Source: Molossus alvarezi | Lineage: Eukaryota; Chordata; Mammalia; Chiroptera; Molossidae | Length of the DNA stretch: 64,000 nt | Reading direction: 5' to 3' | Assembly (NCBI GenBank): GCA_037176705.1 | Contig: CM073899.1 | Location: forward strand, 5,394,001-5,458,000 | In this document: positions 50,392-62,012 of the stretch, piece by piece | Position numbering within the stretch: position 1 is the stretch's first letter | Layout of the letters: every line of letters starts with the position of its first letter | Notes under the pieces: model-generated | The model's database searches: none | Seen by the model: the letters and a program-made list of their open reading frames with translations, nothing else | Told to the model about the DNA's origin: nothing | Translations under genes and position numbers: made by a program

Positions 50392-52369
50392 TTTCAGTGT
50401 TTATATTTATCATACTTGATTTAATTATTTATGTTTGGAATTAGGTTATTTTTATTTTTCAGTGTAATATATACACCTGTGAAGAACTCCTTGGGCATAA
50501 AACATTTTTAAAATTTGAAATTGTTTCCTCATGGTGGATTCCTGGAAGTACTATTATTAATAAAAGGTTGTAAAGCTTTTAAAGACCCTTGATGTACATT
50601 TCCAAATTCTTAAGGTTTTTATGGGTTTAAAACAACCTGAACTGTGTGATAAGACCAATTTGAACAAATGCCTACCAACATAGGGGTCTTCTCACTTTCA
50701 AGCTATTTACCAATTTTACGAATAAAAACATGTTTATTAATTACTGAATACCTTTCTACACTTGTGACTGCCCTGTTGCCTTTTTGGTTATTGGTGTTTT
50801 AATGCAGTAATGTACAAATTTTGATTTGTCTGAATTTGTATACAACTTTTAGCATTTGTTTCATTATTTATGTTATTACAAATGCTGAATGAGTGAGCAA
50901 AGCTTGCAAGCATGGAGAGGGGACAGAAAAGATCATGGGATAGCAATGAACTGAAATTTGTTCTTAAGAAGGAAATTTCTTCAGAAGTCTGAAAGAGAAA
51001 CAAACATTATGGATACAGTCACTGTATTTTATGACATACTACTGTTGGGCTGTAACCATATCAATGTTCACCTTAAGAATCTTGACTTTGTCACTCCAGT
51101 TAGTACTTCATTTCTGCAGAATCCTGCTTCTGCACTGATGGAAGAGTTAATACAAAGAAAATTACAGGGAGAATTATTGGTAACAATATCACTTATCATG
51201 AAAACACCTCCAGAAAATGTTTCAGGTATGGAGTGTCAGGTATTTCATTATGGTTCGTGTAGAAAATTAAATCAGTGGGAATTTAAGTGAATTTGAATAA
51301 TAGAATTTTAGAGCTGGAAGAGCCTATAAGACACTATTCTCAACCCCTTGGTTGTACAGTTGAAGTAACTGAGGGTACCACAGGTAAGACTTGCTAGAGA
51401 TCAGACTTAGTCAAGCTCACGACTCCTGCCTATTGGAACCAGTTTCTTGGGATCATTTAAACCAACGAACAGTAACAGGGTCTTCATCAGATGCAGTTCT
51501 AGTGCGATCATCTTTCCAGGGGGAAAAAAAACATTTTTTTCTTTTGTTCCTTGAATTTAAAAATAGGCTTTTATAGCTTCATTGTCAACCTTAGTCCCTT
51601 TCATTTTCCCCTAAAATCTTACATTTCTCAACCTCGAGGTAAATAATCGTTGGGTTAATGACAGAACATGTGGAATATATGGTTTCGGGGAAGACTCCCG
51701 CACACTGTCCCCTCTGCCCAGGTCACACACAGTGAATGGTTTAGCCTTTTAATTGACGTGGGACAGAAAAATGACACGAATCACGAATTATCACAAAATG
51801 AATGCACGTGAGCAGCCACTGTCCAGGAAGAAACGCCACCAGGAGTCGAAGCCTTGTTGTGTTCCCATCAAGACCCTTCTGCCCCTGAAACAGCAGTGTT
51901 GCTCCTGCTGCCAAGTCCCTCTGCTTTCGGAGCTGTCAGCGGAATCACTGCATTCTCTGCCTCCGCCGTCTGTCTGGGTAGCAGTTGGTTTTGCGTCCTT
52001 GCTGTTGCGAGTGAAGGACAATTATAGTGGGAGTGAAGGGTACAGTCGCCCTGTCCCATGAGCGACGACCCGGAGGGACACTGGTGTGAGGAGCGTTTTC
52101 AGATTCAGTTGATTCTGTCCCCTGGCCCATGGTCTTCTCCGTCTGGCGCTCCACCCCCCCCCCGCCCCCAGGCTGTGTCCCTCGTTCCCCAACCATGGTG
52201 TCTGCCCCAATCTTGGCCTGTTGTCACTGGTGCAGGGTCGGTTTCTCCAGGTCCCCGATAACCTCGGGGACCTCCACTGTTTGTCAACACTGGGACATCC
52301 TTTTACTGTGAAGCGCCTGCTCAGCTTTCTCACCCAGTTTTCTGTAGGGTCCTATTTCTGCAATTTTTC

Positions 52370-53110
52370 GCAGGAGTGACGCACATACGCTTTGCACACA
52401 CGCCTTCATCTGCTGCACGTGCTACAGGTCGCTGGAGGTCGCAGGGAGGAAGCGGCTCTGAGTGACCCAGAGCTGCAGCAGCAATGGGCGCCCCAGGGGC
52501 TCGCGGCCTGGACATGTGAGTTCCGCCCATGTTTGCACAGCCGGAGCGGTTTCCAAGGGGCACAGCCTCAGAGCGGAAAGTGTGAGACTCACGCACTGCG
52601 TGGAGGCGCATTGGGGCCTCTGCGCAGACGCAGACGGATCTGAGCGCGGACTCCGGGCGTGAGCGGCGCGGCTTCACCGCGTGTCGCTGTCGGCTGCCGG
52701 TGCAGGCTCAGTGAGCAGTGACGGTCATCTCGGCCAGTGCTGACCGCGACAGGCCCTCTGGCACGGACACCCACCCGTGTCGCCTTTGCTGTGACGGTGA
52801 CAGCGCCGCCTGGTGACAGCCCTGGGCCCTGGCGATGAGGTGGAGGAAGCTGTGTGCCCCTCCTGTTGTTCCCTTGGAGAAGATCCTTCATGAAGAAACT
52901 TTTGGTTCAAGTCAGTTGGACTAAAAAAACAACAACAACAAATAAAACTCCAAATATTTGGACTGTTGAGGTTTCTGTGTGTGACCCTCCCTGTTGGGGG
53001 CACTTGTCCCTTCCATGAGGCATCGGCAGCTCGTGGACACAGGTGTGCGTTTATGTTTCTGGGCACGTGCGTCCCCTACCTGCTGACCACAGCGGACGGG
53101 CACACCGACG
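52370..53110. promoter_or_regulatory. Isolated CpG-rich block (CpG island-like)
   Basis: The line 52621-52680 alone has eleven CpG dinucleotides in 60 bases, and neighbours are similarly rich, while flanking DNA is AT-rich. It lies about 4 kb past DECR1 and 1.5 kb past the CALB1 stop, not at any gene start seen here. Open frames in it are not recognisable proteins. Confidence 0.6.
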
Positions 53111-53789
53111 TTTTCAACATAAATGCAAGAGATTTGCTTCACTGCCCTCCGTATTCATCGTCAGGGGCTCACTCACCAGCAGCGAAGCCCCGGTGCCCAC
53201 GTGGTTCCATACATTTCGTTTCTGAGTGTCGTCTGTTCATTCTTGGGGGAAAAGAGACAAGTCACTTTTTTACTGTCATTTCTATGAGTTGAGAAAGTCG
53301 GCGCTGAATTCATGGATAGGGACAGTGAAGCTGGCTCAGGACCACGGACTCCAGGGACATGAGGACTTTCATAGCCCAAGAGTCACAATCACCACCACCA
53401 TGCAGCCTGAGCAGGACCTCCCAGCGACAGGTGGACAGACTGTGCCGGGGGTCAGAGGATGTGTTAAATCTCCCTTTAGAAACAAGAGAAATGATTACAT
53501 TAGCATTTCTCTTCACTTGTTATTTTTAAACTCATTTGAAACTACTTGCAGATAGAAATTCAATTATTTTGAATGCTCATCTCCACATGAAATAGAGAAT
53601 TCACAGAATACAGTTATTGATGTAACACTCAACAATCACGGTACTATGAATTTTACATTAGGATTCAGCGATGTAGTAAAACGTAGAGTTGTTAGAATTA
53701 GAAAATACTTTTGGAGGCAGCAGAGATGCTGGGTGTGAATAAACAGTCTGCGTGGAAAGAAAATCCAGGAAGGACACAAACTAGACATC

Positions 53790-54559
53790 AAGATACTTGG
53801 CACATATAATTTAATCAGAGATGACACAGAATATGACATAGAAACAGCATTTTACTAGAATAATAATAATCTGCAACACATGGAAACAGTTTAGAAAATG
53901 GGCTGAGGCTGTATTTCCTGACAGTGGACTTGTTGGAAGTACACACACAGAATCAGACACATCTATGCGTCCTTGCACTGTCTCGTCATCAGATCACCTT
54001 GAACCAGTACATGGGTGAGGGTTCAAGCAGGAGACGTATTGCTGATGAACTAAAACTTGTCCTCATAGAGCCACAATTAACTATGGATGGGTATGTTTGT
54101 TGGTATTTTAGATGCAAAAGCACATTCTTCCTAATATTTGGAAATACAACTTAGAATGATTTTGTAGGACAGACCTATGATTGTCTGAAATAAGAACGCT
54201 TCAGTGAAAAACTTGCAGTAACCTATCAGAGACTAAAATTTTAGAGATTAATTTTGGTGGAATTTTTAGGGAAATATTGTCCAGCTCTATGTACTAAAGC
54301 AAGAGTATGACAGGTTATTTTTTAGTGGGTATATTGACTGGCCTAAGCATAGACAATCTCCTTTTCAGTCATGTGGTTACAAAAACTGTACATTACAAAC
54401 AGTATAGAAACAAGCAGAAAAGATTGTGCCACACATCCTGGACAGTTACCTATATGCAGTTAAATTTACAGATATAAAAGGAAATACAGACTACTCCTTT
54501 ATAGTGCACAGTTATCTTTAGTTACGGTGTATCGCTAGTAAGTGACTGTGGTCACAACT
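53790..54559 (-). other. CALB1: Likely CALB1 3'UTR
   Basis: This AT-rich stretch after the stop has no repeats and no coding signal, consistent with 3'UTR. The downstream limit is a guess based on the ATTAAA at 53810. Confidence 0.4.
53810..53815 (-). terminator. CALB1: Candidate CALB1 polyadenylation signal (ATTAAA)
   Basis: ATTAAA on the minus strand lies about 745 bases after the CALB1 stop. No canonical AATAAA was seen on this strand between 53500 and 54560. The real 3'UTR could be longer. Confidence 0.3.
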
Positions 54560-54673
54560 CTAGTTGTCCCCAGCAGAGAGAATGAGGGCAAGGTCCGTCC
54601 GGTACAGCTTTCCCCCATCCGACAAGGCCATGATACTCTTCTTGTAGTTGGAGATGTTGTTAATGTCCAGATC
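54560..54673 (-). CDS. CALB1: CALB1 exon 11 (coding part) with stop
   Basis: This encodes [20 protein letters not shown] through ILSAGDN and TAG. It corresponds to the inactive EF-hand 6. Human has ILCAGDN at the end. Confidence 0.97.
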   Translation of the reverse strand, partial: DLDINNISNYKKSIMALSDGGKLYRTDLALILSAGDN

Positions 54674-57600
54674 CTGCACAGAACACAGAGGGCAGGTGGC
54701 CCAGTTACATGTGGAAGTGAGGTAACCAAGGCCAAGTGAGAGAATGTGACATGGAAACTGCTCCTTACATCGATCCATTGAGAGGAGCTGCGTTACATTC
54801 TTATACAAATGTGGGTAATCACAGGGTTGTTTTAAAATCTATTGATCCCAGTTACCAAATCAGGTTAAGAATTTAAGTCTCCTTCTGCCTCTGTAAATGT
54901 TTAGATTTTCAAAAATAGTGTGTGGTTTCTTCTGGATGGATCTGTAAAGTCTGCCTAAGAAGTGAGTGCATGGTAACGAATTACCTGTTTGTTCTTCTCG
55001 CACAGATCCTTCAGTAAAGCGTCAAGTTCATGTTCATCTATGTATCCATTGCCATCCTGAGGGAGGAGAAACAGAGCAGGTACCGACACCATCACAGTGA
55101 GGGGCAGTGCAAACAACAAATGCTCAGAACATCCCCTCCTGTATCCTGGGCAGAATTCTAACCCCTCTGTCTGACTCACAACATTTCTGACTGCTCCAAA
55201 ATTTCAGAATAGATCTGAATTGCTTCTCATTCAACACCTTACATTTGTAACTTTGAACTTTTCAACAGAACTTTTCAAAGTTCTTTGGAAAGAACTTCAC
55301 ATTTTACGCTTCACTTCATGTGCACATCACTTCCTATGGAGGTCAGTGGTCACCCATATGTTCATATGAGTGAGGACAGGAGGCCTCGGGAAGCCATGTG
55401 ACCACCCTGGTGTCACACTGGTTTGGTCCAGGGATAGAGACTTTAGAGCAAATAAAGGAGGTGACCTGGCAAACAGCCTTTACACACAAGGATACACACA
55501 CACATGCATGCGCACACATGCACACACAGGATGGTGCCTTTACTAGGTGGGGTACCCTCCTATATATTTTTATCCAGATTAATCTTTCTCCCACCTGCAG
55601 AGGAGTGTTGTTCCTCTTGTTTACAAGTGAGGAAACTGAGGCTCAGAGAAGTTTGGTATCTTATTCAACGCTTTCCAGCAAGTAAGTCATTGCATGGGAT
55701 CTGCATCAAGATTTGCCTAATTTGGGACACACCACAGAACGTTTCCTCGGGTGAGAATGAATCAGCTGGGTGCTTTTAATAAATAGGAGCCTTGAGTTTG
55801 AGGGGGTTCTCTCAGTCAGCATTGTCCAAATTCTAAAGAACTATAGATAAACAAACTGTTACCTGATCATATAACTCAAACGCTTTATTGAACTCTTTCG
55901 CACACATTTTGACTCCCTGGAGGAGAGAGAAGAGCAAAGGTTAAAATGCTACTACTAGGTTTTACTGGGAGTGACTCTCCCACATCCTGACTGTTTAAGG
56001 AAAATATCATTTATGGTAGAGAAAAGGAAAAAAATACCTGAAATTTAAGAAGAAAATTCTCCTGCACTGGTAGTAACCTTTTGAAAAAAAAAAATTACAT
56101 TAATAGATTAGATTTTTGACAAGGATCAGTTTATGATAATGTTTACGTAGTCCCTTTACTAACCTGGCCATCTCAGTTAACTCCAGCTTCCCATCATTAT
56201 TTGAATCAAATAACTTCAGCTGAAAGACAGAAGGTCATTATTGTAGTTGTTGAAGAATGAATGGTTTATTGTATGAAGGACAAGAAAATTCAAAACGAAG
56301 CAGTTTGAGTTACCAGTTACTTATATAGACAAAGTTGTAGAAGGCGGTATTTATTAAATTTAGTGCAAGTTTCCAATTCTGTAACTTGTGTAATTGCCAA
56401 CATTTCTCAGAACAGTTCAGAGGAGTCAAACAGTAGTGATGATCTTTGCTAGGCTTCCAGAAGATCGTTATTAATTTTTCTTGTAAATATGTGCATATAC
56501 ATGTATCAAGATATGAGAGAGATGCTCTCTGACAGTGTAGCACGTCCTGACTCTGCACACAATGGTGTGGAAATAAATGCTTGTTTTTCTCTTTCAGAGC
56601 CTAATAGGCTACACATAGAAGCAATACCCAGATACTGTGAATAAATCCTTGGAGAATAGAAATTTTGAGTAATTTGGAATTGTTTTAGTTACCCTTGGAT
56701 GCTGGATACTCTGTAAAGCCCTCAACCTGCCCAAGGCACGTACATACACACCACACATCACACACCCCCATGTAAACACCTGCATACCAGCACTAGGAGG
56801 CAGGTAGAAATACTGCTGTACAATATCAGATAGAAGGATTATGTGTGAAATATATCAACTATGTATACTAAGTGTGTGGAAAAGTACATTGTTTTTGTTC
56901 ACAAAGGAATGTGACCAGTGTCAGAATGGGGGCTTTCTGGGGGCAGAAGGAAGGGCGTGCTCTGGTGGGAGGCAGCGTTGCTCATGGTCGAATGCTGACA
57001 CATTTTATAACTCATTGACCATCAGTTCTAATGCTGTCACACTAATATCAGTACCAAGACCCTGGACACTAGATCACACAGCTTAGTACCCATAGGGAAA
57101 TATTTCCCCACAAATATATTTAAATTTTAATTAGTTCTTGATTAATTTGCTTCCCAGATTTGAACTGGTTTATGACATTTAATCAGATATGCCTGTCCAA
57201 CAGGGGAAAAGTCCCATCTGAGTGGTTTTAAAAGGCTGCTTCAGATCTCTACCTGGAAAAGAGTCTTTACTTTAAATAGATATCCCTTAAGATTGTCACA
57301 AAACAGAAAATTGATAAATGTAGGTTATTGTCCTTTTCCCAGAAGTAGTTACGCAGCGCTTAGACATGCCCTGGGTGACACAGTTATCTACTGATGTTGT
57401 GATAAGTGCAATGTAATGAGGACACTTCCCTAGCATGACATTTTTTTGATTGTTTTGAAACTAGAAATGAGTCCCACTTTATAATAAATATCACTGTGTA
57501 GTGAATAAGGCAACAGTTAAGTTCTAGAATTGTCCCCCCCCCCCCCCCCCCCGCCGCCACACACACACACAAAAGGCTGACAGGCTGAAAGTAGATCTCA

Positions 57601-60600
57601 GTTATGTCAAATATAATCAAATCCTTTATAAGATGATTTCTCAGGGTAACTAAAAAGTCTACCTTTTTAATCATTCTAACATAACATAGTTTTATAATTT
57701 GTACTTATGCTTTATGGGTTATTTAAGTCCATGAGGTAAGGGTTCACAGCAACTTTCCAGGTAAAGCATGGACACAAACATGCTGATCTGAATAATAATA
57801 CTCTGAATTTCAAAATATAAACAAAATAATGTTGCTAAGATACTGGTCTATGGCTGAACCAATTTGGGAAAAAATCTTCATATATCTAACACTGTAATGA
57901 GTCAAAATGAGCAAAGTTTACCCACTTGAAACTAATTAACTACATGGGCATGGGATGACTTTACCTGGGACTTCATAAATTTGTTTGATGTTCATTCCTA
58001 AAACATTAAGTGCCCATGTGCAAAGCAATTTTCTTGGCTCTACTTTGAACATTCATTCTACAATGGAGCTCACTTATACTCTTCACCATGACATCACAAT
58101 AAAGGTATATTTGGGTTTCCTCATCCAAAGCACCAAGATAATATTCCAAAATAATAAACATCAAAAGGAAGAGGTGGAAATACCCATTTCTGTCTGTTGA
58201 TGAGTAAGGTAGCTATAAGGCCTGTTTAAACTTAACAAAATACATGATTTTCTAAGTTATGATAAAACCTGATTCAGAACTTCTATAATGAATTTTTATG
58301 TAACTTACATATGTGTAAGTTATAGAAAACAGGGGTATAATTACACTGGCTTTTAAGAAAAACAAGTGATCTTTTGAGACAAAATGACCAACTTCGTAGA
58401 AGGGGCAGCTCATCTGGAGCCCACAGCACCGAGCCACAAGGCGGTGGCATCCTCATGCACTAGCTTTTCAGTGGTGAGGTGCCCACAGCATGGGTTATTC
58501 ATCTCAGCCCCCGCAGCCGTGGCAGTGGGCAAGGCCCTTGGCTACAGTCTTCTCAGGATCAGTCTTACCATTAGGTCTGTATACTCAGCCAGCTTTGTGT
58601 CATCGACAGTCTTGTTCGCTTTCTCCAGCATGTCCTTCAGAAAGTTCTGTGAAAACAGAGAACACTCAGACACACATCATCAGGAACATGCAGTGTGCTT
58701 CCACGCCACGTGCTGTGAAAGTAACATCTGTGGAGTGCAAAGGGAGGATCTTCTCGAGGGTAGAGCTGTGTGAGGAGCTGAGGAAGAAGGCCGTGTGGTC
58801 TTCCTGGCATTCCAGCAGGGAGGCTGCCCCCAAGGCACAGTGCCGGCCTCCCCGCTGCTCCTCCTGCTCAGGGGTTCGCGAAAAGAGAATCTGATTGTGC
58901 ACATGTAGGAACCTGAGCACGGACTTGTTAACAGCCAGCTCAGTGGACACGGTTCCAGATAACCATGCCCTCACCAATGCTCATGCCACTCTGCAAGAAC
59001 ACAAGGCCCCTCTGGGCACCTCATCCCTCCTGTGAGAGACTGTCAGTGAGCCCTAATTTCAGGTGCATCGGTTCCAGCCAGCAGGAGGCGCCTTTCCCCA
59101 GAGGGCGGGCTGTTAGCTTCAGGACACAACCATTGCACCTTGGTCAGGACTTTCCATTTCTTAAAAAATTACCTTTATTGTTGTGTGTATTACAGATGTC
59201 CCCTGTTTTTTCTCCCATTGACTCCCTTCACCTGTGGTCAGGACTTTCTAACACAGTTGGGCACAGCTGATGTCATCTCTTCTCCGGAGAATATGTGATC
59301 GTATTAACATAGAGATGACTATGGGGAGGATGAGAAGGCTGACTTAATTTCACAGGTGGAAGTTAGGAGTGAGTGTAAATTTTTTTTTAACAGGGACATA
59401 AAAACTCTACAAAAGGTTGCCACAGAAATGACAGTGTAACTCTGTGAGCAAATACCAGTCTTTTATTTTTGTCTAGTGCTGTTCATTCTCGACTTCTTAT
59501 CTTCTTAGAAAATGATTTTGCTGTTGTGGAAAATGGGCAGATCTGTGCATGGACACCGTGGGAGGAGGAGTGGGTGTCTGTGGTTCTCAGAGGTTTGTGT
59601 CCCTCTCAGATGTACTGCTCTCCGGAGCCAATGGAACTTCATTCTTTCCACAGAAGGAGACTTGGGGAGGGTTGAGAGATTTATTGTCACTTCCAACATT
59701 CCACTTCAAAGTTAAGCATAGAAAATTCAAAGTTATCTGTTAGGGTGAATTTTATTTTTGAGTCTTAGGAGGCTTTTGTCAGAGATTAATTGGGTTAAAA
59801 ATCCTCACCAGAGACAAAAATGGTGGTCACAAAAATAGCCTGGGAGAAACCTCGGGACTGAGGTTCAAAGTCGTGTCTGAGAGCAAGAGCTGTTTTACTC
59901 TATTATAGATCTTAAAATTAGCTTTCTTGAAAGATCCATTAAAAAAGAATGCCAACTTACCCTCAACACTCCCCAGAGAGGAGGACTCCTATTTAGAATC
60001 TCTTTCTGAGAAGAATTTAGAACAGAGAAGGAGACCTTTTGAGTATTTTGAGGTCAGTGTTGGAAGTGAGCTAAGTTCCTCACCATGAACTTGTAATCTT
60101 CAAAAGCATTTGTTTGGCTCAATGGGATAAAAACAATAGCTTAGCTGTTACCTTGCAGGCTGTACGTTGCTGAACTGCAAGTTTGTCGAACACCTTGTCT
60201 GTGGTGATTTCACATTAAAAATATTTAGCCCTGGCTGGTTTGGCTCACCAGATAGAGTGTTGGCGTGCAGACTGAAGGGTCACAGGTTTGATTCCTGGTC
60301 GGGGACACATGCCTGGGTTGCAGGTTCTATCCCTGGCCCCCGTGGAGGTCATGTAGGAGGCAACCAAAGGATGTCTCTCTCTCTCACACCGATGTTTCTA
60401 TCTCTCTCCCTCCCTTCCACTCTAAAAACAAACAAACAAACAAAAATTAACATTTCCAAGAGGCAGTGGTTGGATATGTCTTAGCAGTTCTGCGGTCATC
60501 CAAGTCCCATCTCTGAAACTGTGTGACTCGCAGCATGTCCAACAGGACCAGACCACATTCGTGCTCGCATTTCCCTGCGGCTGCAGGGAGGCAGCGCTCA

Positions 60601-62012
60601 GGACGGAGCCTGGCAGCCCGCGGCAGTGGGGATGCTGGGACATCACTGCAGATTCTGCCTGGGTCCACAACTGGTTCCATCCCCAGGCAGCATGTCATCT
60701 TGAAAATTATCCAGTATGTCTGAACTTCAGTTCCCTGTCTGAAGAATGGGCACAGTAACACTGCCTGGCAAACTTTCTGTGAGGAGTAATGTTAAAGTAC
60801 AGTTCAGTCACCTTGCTACACAGTAGATGCTCAGTAAATATAAATGTGCTTTCCTTTTAGTCACCATATTCTGAAGGTCATGGAAACAGGGTCTCCTGGA
60901 CTGAGAAGTCTTGGGGTCGATATAAGGAGATGAAAGAAAAATGCTTCCACATTTCTGAAAGGCTAGTAAATTACTGAGCTCATGAATGATGGAATTTATT
61001 GTGCCTTGAATTTCAAAAACTATTTCATGTGAAACATCTCACTTGAGCTTCACAATAGATCCAAGAGGAAGGTATTGTTACCCCATTGTACAGACGTAAA
61101 AATCAGAATGATACAAAGATTTGTCCAGAGGATGACGGTTACAGATCCCCTGGCCTCTCCGTTACATCCCCCTCCCCGCTCACTGGCTCCTCTGTAGTCT
61201 GCGATGTGAATGGATGTGTTCATTTTCAAAGTTGCACTTTTGAGCAATCTGATCAATTATATATGTCATACATATACTTTGTTCTCGAGAGGAGGCCAGG
61301 TGCAGGGGCTGTGCAGGCCCTGAGGCTGGCGAGCCTGGGTCTGCACGCTGGCCCCCGGTCTGATTCTGCGGGGCATCAGGACCTCACTCCACTGCTCACC
61401 TTCCTCACACGGTAAAACTGATCCCACAGTGCCTCGGAACACTTTTTCTTTCTCTTTAAAGAAAAATCTATTTATATAGGTGCTTAATTTATGAAAGAAA
61501 CTATTGAATTTCAATGAAGAGGAGTGGTACGGTCACCTAGTATCTATCTCTGTGTTGTAGAACAATGTGTGCAGCACAGAAAATGCTCCTTTTTTTGCCT
61601 TACTGCACAGAATTTCAAGAAGTGCTTCAAGTTTCTTTTTGATGTGGTTCTTCATTAACGATGTGAAAATGTGCCAGGTTTTTGTTTTTTTTTTTCTTTG
61701 CGGGAGGTTTTTAAGAAGGTGCCAAGTTCATAGCTGCACTGGAAGGGAAAGAGCTGACAGGTGTGTCCTCGCTTACCTTCAGCTCCTCGGTTTCGATGAA
61801 GCCGCTGTGGTCGGTGTCGTACTTTCTCCACGTCTGTAAGTAACCGTGGACAAGGAAACAGCGTGTTACCACAGCCCGCACTCCCCGCTCTGGGCCGCGC
61901 GGAGACCGGCCCAGCGGCCGGCGCTCACCTTCATGAACTCCTCGCAGGACTTCAGCTGCTGGCATCGGAACAGGAGTAGGAAGTTCTCTTCCGTGGGCAA
62001 CACGTGAGCCAG
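54560..62012 (-). CDS. CALB1: CALB1 (calbindin-D28k), exons 4-11; gene continues past right edge
   Basis: Calbindin-D28k is a cytosolic EF-hand calcium buffer and sensor of neurons and calcium-transporting epithelia. Eight exons join in frame: 61929-62012, 61777-61833, 58569-58646, 56164-56219, 56038-56077, 55863-55916, 54985-55056 and 54560-54673. They give 184 residues, exactly human residues 78-261, then TAG. Intact EF-hand loops visible are [12 protein letters not shown] (EF3), [12 protein letters not shown] (EF4) and [12 protein letters not shown] (EF5). EF6 is degenerate, as in the family. EF1 and EF2 lie in exons 1-3, which I searched for in 62020-64000 and did not find, so they must be beyond the window. 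No frameshift was seen. Introns 4 (95 bp), 7 (86 bp) and 8 (121 bp) are very short. Confidence 0.97.
54985..55056 (-). CDS. CALB1: CALB1 exon 10 (EF-hand 5 loop)
   Basis: This encodes [20 protein letters not shown] plus KNKQ. With the preceding DQ it forms a full calcium-binding loop. Confidence 0.97.
55057..55862 (-). other. CALB1: CALB1 intron 9
   Basis: This contains a CA-rich alternating tract (about 55487-55528) and a MIR-like fragment (about 55560-55680). Intron 10 (54674-54984, 311 bp) shows nothing recognisable. Confidence 0.75.
55863..55916 (-). CDS. CALB1: CALB1 exon 9
   Basis: This encodes [18 protein letters not shown], the helix entering EF-hand 5. Confidence 0.96.
56038..56077 (-). 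CDS. CALB1: CALB1 exon 8
   Basis: This 40-nt exon encodes [13 protein letters not shown] after completing the Arg codon. Confidence 0.94.
56164..56219 (-). CDS. CALB1: CALB1 exon 7 (EF-hand 4 loop)
   Basis: This encodes [18 protein letters not shown] plus two bases of the next codon (Arg). The calcium-binding loop [12 protein letters not shown] is complete. Confidence 0.96.
56220..58568 (-). other. CALB1: CALB1 intron 6
   Basis: This has a poly-C/CA tract at 57535-57570 and otherwise no element I can name. Confidence 0.75.
57535..57570. repeat. Poly-C tract followed by (CA)n
   Basis: About 18 consecutive C residues are followed by gccgcc and a short CA run. Confidence 0.95.
58569..58646 (-). 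CDS. CALB1: CALB1 exon 6
   Basis: This encodes [20 protein letters not shown] through EYTDLM, with a single Leu-to-Met difference from human near the start. Confidence 0.96.
59155..59234 (-). mobile_element. 80-bp 5'-truncated L1 3' end, minus strand
   Basis: The 14-bp duplication tggtcaggactttc lies perfectly at 59141-59154 and 59235-59248. On the minus strand the insert reads ggggacatctgtaatacaca ... aacaataaaggtaatttt, the style of a bat L1 3'UTR end. Confidence 0.75.
60228..60441 (+). mobile_element. Ves-type SINE, full length
   Basis: The head gccctggctggtttggctca, the B-box-like ggtttgattcctg, and a tail running into an (AAAC)n stretch are present. Confidence 0.92.
61000..61130 (+). 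repeat. MIR fragment
   Basis: The pattern ctcacttgagcttcacaata ... ggtattgttaccccattgta is the MIR core. Confidence 0.6.
61777..61833 (-). CDS. CALB1: CALB1 exon 5 (EF-hand 3 loop)
   Basis: This encodes [19 protein letters not shown]. The loop D-x-D-x-S-G...E is a complete calcium-binding loop. Confidence 0.97.
61929..62012 (-). CDS. CALB1: CALB1 exon 4
   Basis: This encodes [20 protein letters not shown] through CEEFMK, the link between EF2 and EF3. It is 28 codons. Confidence 0.96.

Larger units (their letters stand above)
48375..53790. other. DECR1/CALB1 convergent intergenic region
   Basis: The two genes converge here. It contains old L2/MIR traces (about 48365-48480 and 49600-49700), an old L1-like stretch (about 49860-50770) carrying a SINE (50203-50391), a CpG-rich block (52370-53110) and otherwise unremarkable DNA. 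No recognisable gene was seen. Confidence 0.7.
58647..61776 (-). other. CALB1: CALB1 intron 5
   Basis: This holds a tiny L1 insertion (59155-59234), a plus-strand SINE (60228-60441) and MIR-like pieces (about 60740-60860 and 61000-61130). The rest is unremarkable. Confidence 0.75.

Noticed and set aside
50958..51290. 110-codon plus-strand open frame past DECR1, with a GT after TTTCAG
   Set aside because: The peptide is unrecognised, it is in AT-rich DNA next to an old L1 stretch, and a frame this long is expected by chance in 64 kb.
58384..58977. Overlapping open frames of 100-134 codons around CALB1 exon 6
   Set aside because: They overlap the real minus-strand exon and continue into intron. 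None resembles a protein family.
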